Source of the DNA: Homalodisca vitripennis
Taxonomy: Eukaryota; Arthropoda; Insecta; Hemiptera; Cicadellidae
NCBI RefSeq assembly: GCF_021130785.1
Contig: NC_060212.1
Span: 144,711,001 to 144,775,000 of the forward strand
Reading direction: 5' to 3'
Length of the DNA stretch: 64,000 bases
Position 1 is the stretch's first letter; every line of letters begins with the position of its first letter. This document shows positions 1-14,800 of this stretch, piece after piece. The notes below the pieces were generated by a model. That model saw nothing but the letters and a program-made list of their open reading frames with translations. It made no database searches and was not told the origin of the DNA. Made by a program: the position numbers and the translations under genes.

Positions 1-2566
<2,566 letters not shown>

Positions 2567-2777
2567 TATAGTAAATACTCATACCCAGCCAAGATTAAAA
2601 TTAACTCATGCTGGACAGGTTTGAATAAGTTAAAGAGTTACGCCTAGGAGAGTTAACATGGAAGATTGTAACTGTAATAGCAGGTAAACAGAAAAAACTA
2701 AATTTGATATGTAGGATGGTGAAAATAGAGAAAATCTTAGTAACAACTAAATTTCTGTGATGTAACAGCATACTTAC

Positions 2778-2886
2778 AGAGAATGGGATGAGCGAATGTT
2801 TGACGGAAGGAACGATCCACTGCTGAAATAATGACATCATCACCTGACAGAGCATCACCACCTCGAACAACCTCTTCAGCAAAAAC
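2778..2886 (-). CDS. DGAT1: DGAT1 exon 8 (last exon in window)
   Basis: Acceptor TTTATAG at 2887 and donor GTAAGTA at 2777. The first base completes an Arg codon split with exon 7; the rest reads [20 protein letters not shown] then [16 protein letters not shown] and ends in phase 0. This matches the family segment containing LIQQWMVPTIQNSMKPF in human DGAT1. The next exon would begin the (M)xYSRxxERLLKLAVPNHL region; nothing like it occurs at 1-2777, so it lies outside the window. Confidence 0.95.
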
Positions 2887-5800
2887 CTATAAAGGGATCA
2901 GAACAATCCTTACACATACAAGTCATATGTTAGTAAGACAAATACCTATTTAGGATTCATTTTCATTTGAATATTTAAGCTCTTTATGATTATGTTTGAA
3001 ATTTAGACTACAGTTCTTCATATTCATCTTAGACGTTGGATGATGTTATTTATTAACAAGATGAATAGTCCACCTATTCCATGTAAGGCTCCTTTTACAC
3101 TTGCCTAGCAGCGGGGTAAACGGCATCTGTTAACCCTTTGACTGATCAACAATTTTTTATTTTTTTTCCAAAATTGATATGATTTTTAACAGGGTTATCC
3201 CTTAATTGATAGGCTAAAATTAGCTTTTTTGTAGTGTTTTACTAGATAATTTGTAGCTTTATTATGTAATATAATAGAAACTTGAAAGTAGTTTTGTTCT
3301 TTAGACATTTAAATGGCCTATTAATAAAAAATATAAAAAAGCCAAAACAATTACTTAAAAATATTTTTTTTATTTTTTGTTTTTATTTATATAAAAAAAT
3401 TTTTTTTTCTTACTTTGTCAGTAGTAAACTAAAATAATTTTTTAAAATTTCTTATTGACAGTAATTTATTCTAAAAGTACGTATTATTGTCATCAAATCC
3501 AGAAAATTTGAAGCATATAAGTTAAAAAAGTGCATGACTTATTGGTAAAATAATAAAAATTTAGTACGTGAATTTGAGGCAATCTGTTTGGAAATCTGGA
3601 GTCAAACACATTGAATGTTCTATATTAATTAAATTTGTTTGTGAATCCTGTCTTAAAAATACACTTTATTGTCAAAATACAACACTAATAAAAAAGTTAT
3701 TATTTACAATATTTACAGTTTTTTTAGTTTTTATAATTTCAGTGGCAAACATGCTTGCCGAGGCATTCAGCATGTACACCAAGACCACACCTTACAGACA
3801 CTGTCCGAGACCTCTGCTTCTTTCCTTCAGGACGATTGTCACCTGAACAGGTTCGGCACAGTTTTTGCTTCTTCTCAGGTAATTTCCTGAGTCCGAAACC
3901 AACTGATGGACCATCACCACCACCCCGGAGATTTTGCGGGATTTGCTTACTTGCAAGCCATTCCGAAGAAAGATCTCCTATCACTTCTTTCATGAACTCA
4001 GCCTTCCAAATTGCAATTTCGTTAAAGTTCGATGTGTCGAAACGTAGTATATAAAAGGATGATTGTTATTTTTTAAATTAATTAGATATATTTCTCATCT
4101 GGTACTGGTGCTGTCTCCAGCAGCTGGAATGATTTTAGTCTCTCTATGAGAACCTTGAGTTTTGTATCTTGGTTTTTTAAGTTTCATTATGAACCTCACC
4201 GATAAGTCATGTTGACTTGGTGTGGCCATGATTATGTAAAATCATGTGTTAAAAATAAATAAATATATCTTGAGCAGCAATTTTTGCTATAAAATTTTAC
4301 AAATATAATTAAAAACTATATGTAGCAGTTTGATTTGATTTTTATAACTTATTAGGTGTTTAAATGATAAACCATTTTACTGCATTCACACTCTGGTCTT
4401 ATACACACTATTCTACCTATGGTTCATGTCACCAATTTGGAGGACCTTAATAATTTACCTCTTCCTGATGCGGCCAGTTCTGGGGAAATTGAGCTCGTAG
4501 CAGAGTGTTGGAGCAGCGATGAAGTAGAAACAGGTCACGCAGGTTGAGGTTATCTGGGTACTGCACCAGGGGCACGCCCAAGTCCACCTCCTCACTGTTG
4601 GGGTTGAATGTGTCTGGAGTGAGGAAAAGAAACATCATATTTGTAAAAAAATATTATCTGCCAGTTTATACATGTTTTGTTTAACGGTTAAAAAGTAATA
4701 AATCATCACCTCTAAACTTAGTAAATTTATCTATTTTATATGAATAGACACAACATACACAAAAAGATATCTATATTAAGTAGGGCGAATTAATTCTAGA
4801 ACACAGTGGATGGTACCCTGGTTAGAAGGAATTTGCTCTTTTTTGATTTGTCTTCAGAATTTAAATAATACAATGCAGCTGCCTTAATTTAATAGTCATT
4901 TGTATTGGGAGAATTGTTAATACTTCACATGAGAAATACTTCCAACTATTTATTTGAGTCATATTTATTTTTTATGATGGAAGGATTGTGAAGAAAAAAG
5001 GAGATTTGCTTCAGATTTGTCACCATTCAGTGATCAGTACCGGTACGTTTCAAGATCTGCAATCTGATCTCTTTCTCAGGTGGATAACTAACCTAATTAA
5101 TATCATCTATAATCTAGGTTGATCAATTGAGTAACAGTTAAATTTCAAATATTTTTACCCTCAGTACGTAATCAATTTTTCATTTTTAAATGGCAATCAT
5201 TATGTGGGTATTTAGCGTTAATTAAAAAAATTAATCACCATATAACATTAAAATTGTATTTTACTATCTTATATTTTAGGTTTACTTCAATTTATTTACA
5301 ACGATATGTGTATTTTCTGGAATATGCATGTCAGTTATTAGTTAGTTTTTATGCCTCGCCCACTCCCAAGTTTGAAGGTTTGGCATTTTTACATAGTTTT
5401 CTTGATGGCACATTGTCATCACAGTGTGAAAATTAGTGTTTGCCAGGGTTAAACGCACATAATTTTTTGTTTCAAATAAAATATACATAGGTAAACCCTT
5501 TCTTTCAAGTTATTATTTTTCTTAGGTGATTTTTTACTTGTTTTGTTTTTTCCAGAAATGAATTTTAACCATTTACTTAATGTTTTATATCTTTCCAATA
5601 AACCATTATTATTGTTATTGTCAAACAATTTTTTCACTTACAAAGGGTGTTTGCACATCTTATGACAATATTGTAAGATATATTACAGGGGTAAAAAATT
5701 ACTGAATTGTTCTATAAATTTATCTTCCAAAGTACACTCGTTAAGACTTAGAACCTCACAAATGTTTGTTAAATTAACAGCTACTGTAGTGTATTGTAAT

Positions 5801-8800
5801 TAATTGAATTGTAATGTGTTTTCTTTCATAGTTACTATGCTATCTGACAAAAATGATAACTAATTAGAGGTTCTTTTGTGCCTTTTAGATAAAGCTACAA
5901 TGTTGCAGCACCACAACACACTGCACCATTATTTCTTATTTATAGAATATGTAGAAGGATGGGATGAACGTTATATTCTAGCCTGGGCAGTTACGTCAGC
6001 ATTTTTTATCACTAGAATTTTCATGAGGGTTTCACACAAATCCTCAAATCCTTTAAACCCTTTAAACAATTTTTGGTATGGTCAAAAATATGTTTTTGTA
6101 CAACTGAAATCTTGGGAACACCAATTTATAATTATTTTTTAGTAGTACAGTTGAAATATAAAAAATGTGAATAGAACATTTAATTCAATTGTTTCAACTT
6201 TGAAGAGCTTTAATTTAAATGAACTGCACTTTTACAAACATTATATTGAACAAAAAATCATATTTTTAATTTTACAATACACCCTTAATTTTGTTTTCTT
6301 ACAAAGACTCATATATACTTGTAAATGTTTATTTTAATTTTAATAAATAAGTAAACATTAAACACAAACACATTATAACACACACATATTCATACGTGAG
6401 TTACAAAATTATGTCATATACAGTAGAGTCCCGGTAATCCGAGGTGAATGGGACCGAATGTACCTCGAATTGTGAAGAACTCGAATTATACGGAACACTT
6501 TGAGAAAAATTGGGTTATAATTAGAACTGAAGGCAAACAAAAGAAATATGCTTTTATTACAAATACCAGCATTAAGAAATTACTTACACAGGTCCAAAGA
6601 TGCAATGTTTACTTAAAAAAACTGTCTAGGAGTTTTTTGTTTCACCACACTGCAGCGTTTGCGGCAGCCAAGTCATGTCTCTCCACCGCCGAAGCAATAA
6701 CGTGTCTGCCGCTGTCGCCTCTGCTTGCTGCTCTACGTAGCGCAGGCCGCATCCAGTGCCGCGTAGCCGTCGCTGTGAGTCATTGCCGGGTCTGTCTCCT
6801 GCACACTTTCTTCTTCGTCACTCCCGTCAGCTGTCATGTCTGTGACCATCTCAACTATGGTGTCGTCCTGTTGTCTCTAACTGTTCGTCCCTACTCATCC
6901 ACTCTCCAATATCAGTTTGATTTGTCCCATTGCAACCAGGAAGTCTGTTTATTAAATTTATTAACGGTAGATAGATCGTCATCTTCATCATCATTTTCAA
7001 TTTTACACACACTCCGATTTTCTTCCATGATTTCTGGATTGTTTTCTGGTTTAATTTCGCTCCAAGCTTCAGCGATCCAATAAATAACATCCTTGATTGT
7101 GACTTTTTTCAGGAAATCTTTTATGGTTGCCTCTCCTTCAATTGTTTGAAACATTGATTGCAACAGACGGCGTCTGTACTTTTTTTTCAAAGTTTCAAGT
7201 ACGCCTTGGTCCATAGGCTGAATGAGGCTGGTCACGTTCGGTGGCAAAAACATCGTACGTATGCCATCGCATTGCAGTTCCCCTTCATCTGGGTGTGATC
7301 CTGCGTTATTCAAGTGTTAAGATGGCTTTAGTGGGTAGGTTGCTTTTCTTCAAAAACTTTTTGGTTTCAGGAAACAAACTCACTAAAAAACCAGTTTTTA
7401 AAAATTTGTTTGTCCATCCATGCGTTTTTTTTTTGGTTTGTATAAGTTGCTGGAAGCGTTGAAATAGACATGTTTTTAAACGCACGAGGCTTAGCAGACT
7501 TGCCAATGACAGTTAGTTTTAATTTATATGGCTTCCCGACGCGTTTTGAAGCGGCTAGCACAGTCAGTCTCTCTTTGCTTTTTTTGTGACCCGGAGCAGC
7601 TTTTTCCTCCCGTGAAGCTAGAGTTTTTGATGGCAAAGTTTTAAAATTCAAACCAGTTTCATCACAGTTGTAAATCTGATCAGGTGTTAAATTTTCACTT
7701 TTAATAAGATTTTTTTAACTTTTCACAGAACTGAACAACTGCCTCGGAATCCGCCGAAAGTTTCTCCCCACAAATTTCTAACTGCCTCACGCCATAACGT
7801 TTTTTTCCCAACGGTCAAGCCATCCTACACTTGCCGTAAAATCTTCCTCACCTTCATTATGATTTCATTGCGAAAGTACAATGCCTTTTCCTGTAAAATA
7901 GGTCCGGAAATAGGACAACCTTTGTTTCTTTGTTGAACAAAACCATAAAAATAGGGCCTCGCTCGCTAGTTTTTTCATACTCTGCTTTCTTCATAGACTT
8001 CCGCTCATTAGTACACTTTTCCGAGCACTTTTCTGATGCAAATTTTTTCAATTTTATCGCGATTCCTTCGCCAGTCACCAACTGTCACTTCACCAACTCC
8101 GTACTCGGCAGCTAATTTTTTTAACGTTTCACCTTTATCAAGTCTTTTAAGAGCTTCTAGTTTTGTTTTTATCGGTACAAACTTTCTTTTACTTTTTGAA
8201 CTCATAGTTCACTGTACAATGAACACATAAACACTTCAGAAAATACTTTTTTTACTAAAACTTAATATTTAGACAACTAGTACTGTACGTTGTAAATAAC
8301 AGACGGGTAAGCGCACTGCGATCGTAATCTAGAACAACCGTACCGCAGTCGAACGTCATGAGCAACGAACTGATTTATTTTTAGACAATACGGGGCGCGA
8401 TGTTTCCGTGGCCTTGACAATAGGGTGCGGGTGGGGCGGTGCAAATGAAGTGGCACTGATGAGTCAGGCTGCCGGCTTCTCCAAGTAGCCTAGCACTCAG
8501 TTTTACAGGACATGCGCTCGAGTGTGTTGTACAAATATGTCAATATCACATTTTATTTTTTTACATGTGTTGGCTCGGATTTAACGGAACCTCGGACTAT
8601 CGAGACTCGAACTATCGGGACTCTACTGTATAGTCAAACTGTATATATAGTCTATGTTCTCAATGGTTTTATACAACTCACTAACAGTTAATTTTCGTTG
8701 TGATGGGGAAGCATATTATATTTTCCTTTCTTAGTGGTGACACTTTATACTGTGATTAGTCCTAACATATGAGGTGAGTTTTTTAAAAATAAGTACCATT

Positions 8801-11800
8801 TGGAAATTCCACTACTGCAGCACTGCTGTCAGTGCCTCTTGCTTGCACACTATCTACATTCTTCTGTTAGCAAGCCACAGACACAATCACAGAAAAATTG
8901 ATCGTTTTTACATCACTCTGTTAATGCATATTTAAAATGCCCCCGTAAATTTAGAATCCTGTAAAATGTGAAGTACATACTCGTATTTGTTTTCTTGGCA
9001 CTAAAGGCAAGAAAGCATTTAAAATTCAATACCATGATTGTGAATTGTATGGACAAAAGATTACGAGTGATGAAATGGAATTGAAATGGTCAAGAGCTTT
9101 AAAAAATAGCTGAAAGAATGATTAATGGATGAATGATGATGGTTAATAAAGAATATTGTCTATTGTCTATCACAATGGGAAACAGAGTGGACGGCCCTCA
9201 ATGATCACCAATGATTTGGTGCAGAAAGTGAATAATAAAGTAAAAATGAAAAGATATTTCACAATTTATTTGTTATTAGGAGTTTTAAAAAGTGCTCCTT
9301 TTGACATCTGATATTTTTATTGAATGAAACTATTGAGAAACATGACTTGGTGAATGACAATATCCGTTCAAATGCGGAAAAACAAACTCAAGATCTCATG
9401 TGGAAAAACGGCACAGTATAAGACAGCAGAATACTGTTAGTAAAAAAATATCAGCATATTCTTCAGAAGATACAGAATTTCAAAATAAAATGGCAGAAGT
9501 TGTTTTTAAGTCTGGTCTAACATCTGACGAAATATTTAACTGCAATGAGACTAGTCTCTATTTTCATTTGCTACCAATTAAAATTTTAGTGGCTAAATCT
9601 GAAAAATCCACTCCAGGACTTAAGAAGAGCAAAGAGCGTGTTACAATCTTAGCATGCTCCAATTTATCAGGAACATATAAACTGAGACCTCTACTGATTG
9701 GAAAGGCCCACAAACCCAGTGCCTTTAAACACATCAACGTTAACTGTTTGCCCAAGATGAAACCAAAAAGTGCATGGATGAACAGCCAGATTTTTAAGGA
9801 ATGGGTTTTTTTTTAAAGTTTGTCCCTGTTGTCAAGGCATTTTTAAAAAACAGAAAGCTTCCCTTAAAAGCAATCCTATTGATGGACAATGCACCTTCAC
9901 ACCCCGATAAGGGCGAGCTTTGAAGTGGTGATATTAAAGACATGTTTTCCCCCTAATGTGACCTTGCTACTTTTTCTTTTATATAATTTTACATTTCAAC
10001 GAACATCTCCATTTTTACAGTTTTGAACAATAATTAAACAATGAAAGTAAACAACTACAGTGACAAATAGAGCAATAACGATTAATAAACTATTTAAGTG
10101 ACGAAACGGATATAAACTATGAATGACAATAATGTAATTAATTATTAGTGTACCGTGATTTGAACTATGGAAAACAACGAACAATAACAGCAATAAATTA
10201 GCACAAAACAATGAGAATAAAACCATGAATAAACAAGAATAGACAAGAATTAACAAGACACAATATATAAATAACAGCAATGAGAGACGTACAGGTAAAG
10301 TATAAGAACGAGTGTCTTCCCTCATTGTGCAACTACTAGGCAGATAACTCATGCAGACCGGCGATCCTCCTCTTGAGCACTGGTATACTATCCACAAAAA
10401 AGTCAACGATGTCGGCGATGCTATTACCAGAACTCTGAAGTCGGTACATCGTATTGTTTGCTGCGTGGTTGGTGCGATGTTGCTGCCTAGCGAACAGGTC
10501 TCTGGAGCAAGTGGCTGAAGGGGTCCTGAAGAGGATCTGGCTCAGCATATCGGGACAGTCGATCTTGCTGTTAAGGATCTTTGACAGCAGTACAACGTCA
10601 GCGGAGAATCTGCGATCCGCAAGAGACAGGAGTCCTAGATCATGAGACACTTCCCCGATGGGAACCTGACGATAGAGAAGACCACTCCTGACACCCACCA
10701 TTCGAATAAATGTTCTTTGAATAGTCTCTAGTTTATCTATGAGAAACTTCTGGTGGGGGTTCCACATTGGAGAGCCATATTCAAGGATTTGGCGTACCAA
10801 AGCACAATACAAAGTTTTTAAAGAAGTGTCACTTAAGCCTTTTGAGAAGCGGGAGACAAATCCAAGCATTTTGTTTGCTCTGCTGTAAATGTTTTGCACA
10901 TGCAACTCAGGATTCAGTGAAGGTACTAATGTAATACCAAGATCTTTTACCTGCAGTACACGAGTTAAGGGCTCACTGCGTATATTGTACTCATAGACAA
11001 CGGGGGAGAGATTCCGATGGAAGGTCATCACTTGGCATTTCTTAGTGTTGAGTTTCATTTTGTTCTCTTCGCACCAGCGGTCGATCGCACAAAGATCTTC
11101 CTGGATTCGTAGGCAGTCCTCTTCAGTGGATACGATGGAAAACAGTTTCACATCATCAGCAAACAGAAGTGAGTCGCATTGTAGAGCTTCAGGAAGGTCA
11201 TTTATGAAGAGTGAAAAGAGATACGGTCCCAACAGCGATCCTTGGGGAACTCCAGAGTATGAAATGAATTCTGATGAAGTGGCCGAAGCAAACTTGATGA
11301 ATGAACGCCGGTTTGAGAGGTAGCTTGTCAGCCACTTAATTTCCGTGCTTCCAAATCCTTGATCAAGCAATTTTCTCAAAAGTAGTGTGTGGTCTACCGT
11401 GTCAAAAGCCTTGGTCAAAACTACAGTCCCTAAATCAATTAGTTCTTGAGACCATACAAAAACTAAAGACCTAGACTTATTCACATGCTTATTTCATGTC
11501 CAGACGATGCGATGAGTGTTACACAATCTCTGAAAAAATAACAATCAAAGGTGCAGGTCTTTGGATCGCAACAGCTTGGGACGAAGTTAACAATTCAGCA
11601 CTTTTAACTTGCCAATGCATAAAGAAAATCTATCAGCAGTGGACAATGAAATCCTATCTGAATTAGCGCAACTAGCTAATCAGCTTCCTTGTGATCAGCA
11701 GATAGAAAATGAAGATATCTGTGTGTGGTGCAATGAAGATGTTCAAATGGAACTTAGTGATGACGCAATTGTACACACTGTGAACAATTTGCAAGAACCA

Positions 11801-14800
11801 GAAGAACCTGACGCAGACAATATCACCCGTAAAGTGTCTCATTCCGATGGACTGAAGGCGATCATGCTGTCATTGCCTACATCAAACAGCAAGAGGACTC
11901 CACACCATTTGACCTACTAACACTGTAGTGGTGGCGCGACATCGTGGCGACCAAAACGGCAAAAAAATTAGTGTAAAAATCAATCACACATTTTACAACT
12001 TAAAGATTTTTTGGACATTTTCTATATTACAGTATAGTAACAGTTTGTAATTAAGTGTAAATACGAATTTGACACATATATAATACTGTATTTAAAATCC
12101 AACATGTTTGTTGTTATTTATGGGCTATTATAACATTGTCTCTGGATTATCAGAGTTTATCCTTATCCGAGGTAATTTCGGTCCCATTTGCCTCGCATAA
12201 GCAGGATTATACTGTACAGGTTATATGAGTCACTTACTCAAGTTAGACTTGACGGAGAGGCTTTGTCGCCTGAGGTGTACCTTGCTGGAGGTCTGGAGAG
12301 CAAGTCGACACCAGAGGTTCACCTGCACGTAGGACCACAGCTTGAGGAACAGGATGGAGTAGAGAGAGCAGACTGTTGTAGCACCCACTGTAACAGTTAT
12401 TTCCATTTGACTGTAGTGAATCACATGGGATTGTAGATCCCAAAAGTAGTGGTCCAATTAATACAAAAGAACTTTCCATAAAATATACACTGTCTAGTAC
12501 AATTTTTAGAATTAAAGAATCTCTGTTTATATAAGGCAAAGGCCTCCCTCACAAACTCCTGATATTTCAGAAAGTTGATATTTGGCGCACATTTACATCA
12601 CAACTTTAAAAAAATTAAAGCATTTTTATAAAGATCAAACATCCACAGAGGAATTGTATGATCTAATACAATTTTTAGAATTAAAGAATCTCTCTTTATA
12701 TTAGGCAAAGGCCTCCCTCACAAACTCCTGATACTTCAGAAAGTTGATATTTGGCGCACATTACATCACAACTTTAAAAAAATTAAAGCATTTTTATAAA
12801 GATCAAACATCCACAGAGGAATTGTATGATCTAATACAATTTTTAGAATTAAAGAATCTCTCTTTATATAAGGCAAAGGCCTCCCTCACAAACTCCTGAT
12901 ATTTCAGAAAGTTGATATTTGGCGCACATTTACATCACAACTTTAAAAAAACTAAAGCATTTTTATAAAGATCAAACATCCACAGAGGTAGAAATTGGAC
13001 TGAAACCCCTATAACAACTTTATTTCAATTCTCAATGTGCCCTGTGTCAAAGATGAAATTTTACACATATGCGTCTTATGCTCAATATTTCCGTTTTTAA
13101 AACTCCCTAATGTACTAGAGAGATGAAATCTGACACTCACATGCCTAATAATTTATATAGAAAATCAAACAAAATTTCATAAAAATAAATTATCCAGAGC
13201 TTGAAATGGTATTGTAACCCTTACAAGAATTATAGAGACAGGATGAAACTCCTTACCTAAACTGAATCCACTGGCATTGACATGGATGACCACCATCGGT
13301 AGGAGTACCAAGGCAGCCAGGTTTACTACATGGGCTACGATGCCTAGTGTAGCACCTATGATATCCTGTACACAAATACGTTGGTCTGAATGTAAAGTAT
13401 GCAATGAGAACATAAAATCTAATTATTAAAAAATCTTGAATGTTATTCTCATGTGAGTTACTTGTTCAATTGGTATTAAGGTATATCCATAAATAAGAAA
13501 TGAAATAAAATACTATTAGGAATTTTAATATCGCTGAACTAAATTTAAAGTATGCAATGAGAACATGAAATCAAATTTTTTTAAATCTTGAATATTATCC
13601 CGGTGTGAATTAATTTTTCAATTGGTATTAAGGTATGAGTATATCCATAAATAAGCTAACAAATAAAAGAATTTTTTAAATATTTAATATTCAACAACAT
13701 ACTGTAAGGATGATAAATAAATTATTCAAATGTTGAAAATATTTATAAATAATTAGTTAACCCATTGGCCTAGACTCACGTATATACCACGTGCAGTGAT
13801 GCACGGACCAAACCTGGACTCAAGTGCGCAGCACGATCTGGTGACGTTGCGATGTACTATTTAAAGTATTTATAGTTTTTTTTCCCGTTAGATGGTATGC
13901 CAATACGCTTTCTGCAGACCTTTTGAGTTGTTAGTGAGTTCAGGTGTGCCAACTATGGCAGAAAAATATTACTTTTTTCAATAATTGTAATCTATTACCA
14001 GTGCTTATTTTGTGTTGATACTAGGATTATGTTACGTCGAAAATTACGGCTAGCACTTCTGACAATATTATTGAAAGTTTATTACAGTAGTTTTATAAAA
14101 TCAATTTAAATATTTATTTGTGATATTCGGTAAAATTTTGTTTTGTTGCAAGGCTAAAGGCTAGCCTGCAAAATAGAAACAACGTTGTTTGTCATTTGTT
14201 TGTGAAGTTTTATTTTTTTTTTTTTTTTTTTATTTTATTTATTTTACTTTTGCAGTGTATTTTTTTAGTGTAGGTCTGTGTTTTTATATGCAAATTGTGT
14301 GTGAATGCTACAAAATCTGTGACCCGTGCAAACTGATGGAAAACCGCACTTGATGAGTACCAAAAATATAATTTTTTTAAATAGGTAATAAAATGTTCAA
14401 ATAAAAATTTTAATATAATTTATTTTTCATGACAAAGAGTTACTGAACAATAATATATATTCAGTTTTTAGATAATAAATAATTTTAATATTGAAAAAAA
14501 TTAAAACTAAAGTTTTTTTACATAAAAAACCCAACATTTTTGTTATAATTAACATTATTAAAGATTTAAAACTAAATAAAAATTAATTTTATAGTTGTTG
14601 TAAAATGTAGCCTAGTTTCTTAGAAACATGATAGTAAAATAACCATGGTAATAACTTAATTAGTTAGGTTTCTATAAAAATTATACGAAACCTTTACACT
14701 TTCAGCAAAATTAATTGCTAGTTCAGGTCCATGCAGCACCAGAAAAACTACTAGGCCAATGGGTTAAAAAGATGTTTTTGGTAAAAAATGAAAACATTTA

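Larger units (their letters stand above)
9330..12214 (+). mobile_element. Tigger/pogo-type transposon C, left-truncated and split by a LINE
   Basis: The right terminus (CCTCGCATAAGCAGGATTAT then ACTG, ending at 12214, followed by TA) is a decayed version of the Tigger B terminus. The internal phrase GGATTATCAGAG ... TTATCCGAGG repeats nearby. No left terminus can be found, so the left boundary given is where coding similarity begins. The coding part is interrupted between about 9968 and 11495 by a LINE on the opposite strand, and roughly 40 codons around the insertion are lost. Confidence 0.75.
4614..12237 (-). other. DGAT1 intron 6
   Basis: A 7.6-kb intron. Bases 4614-6420 hold no gene or repeat I can name, apart from an isolated GGGTTAA near 5446 that could be a lone piggyBac-type end. 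Next come Tigger B (6421-8628), a featureless stretch 8631-9110, a short LINE-tail-like piece near 9110-9175 (AATAAAGAATATTGTC), and Tigger C with its nested LINE up to 12214. Confidence 0.7.

Noticed and set aside
3134..5448. A single large piggyBac element between TTAA 3130 and TTAA 5449
   Set aside because: DGAT1 exon 7 lies inside this interval and the two ends agree only in CCCT, so the ends cannot belong to one insertion.
6448..7083. 211-residue open frame on the plus strand
   Set aside because: It is antisense to the Tigger B transposase remains and shows no protein motif.
10454..11323. Plus-strand open frames across the LINE
   Set aside because: Shadows of the minus-strand reverse transcriptase.
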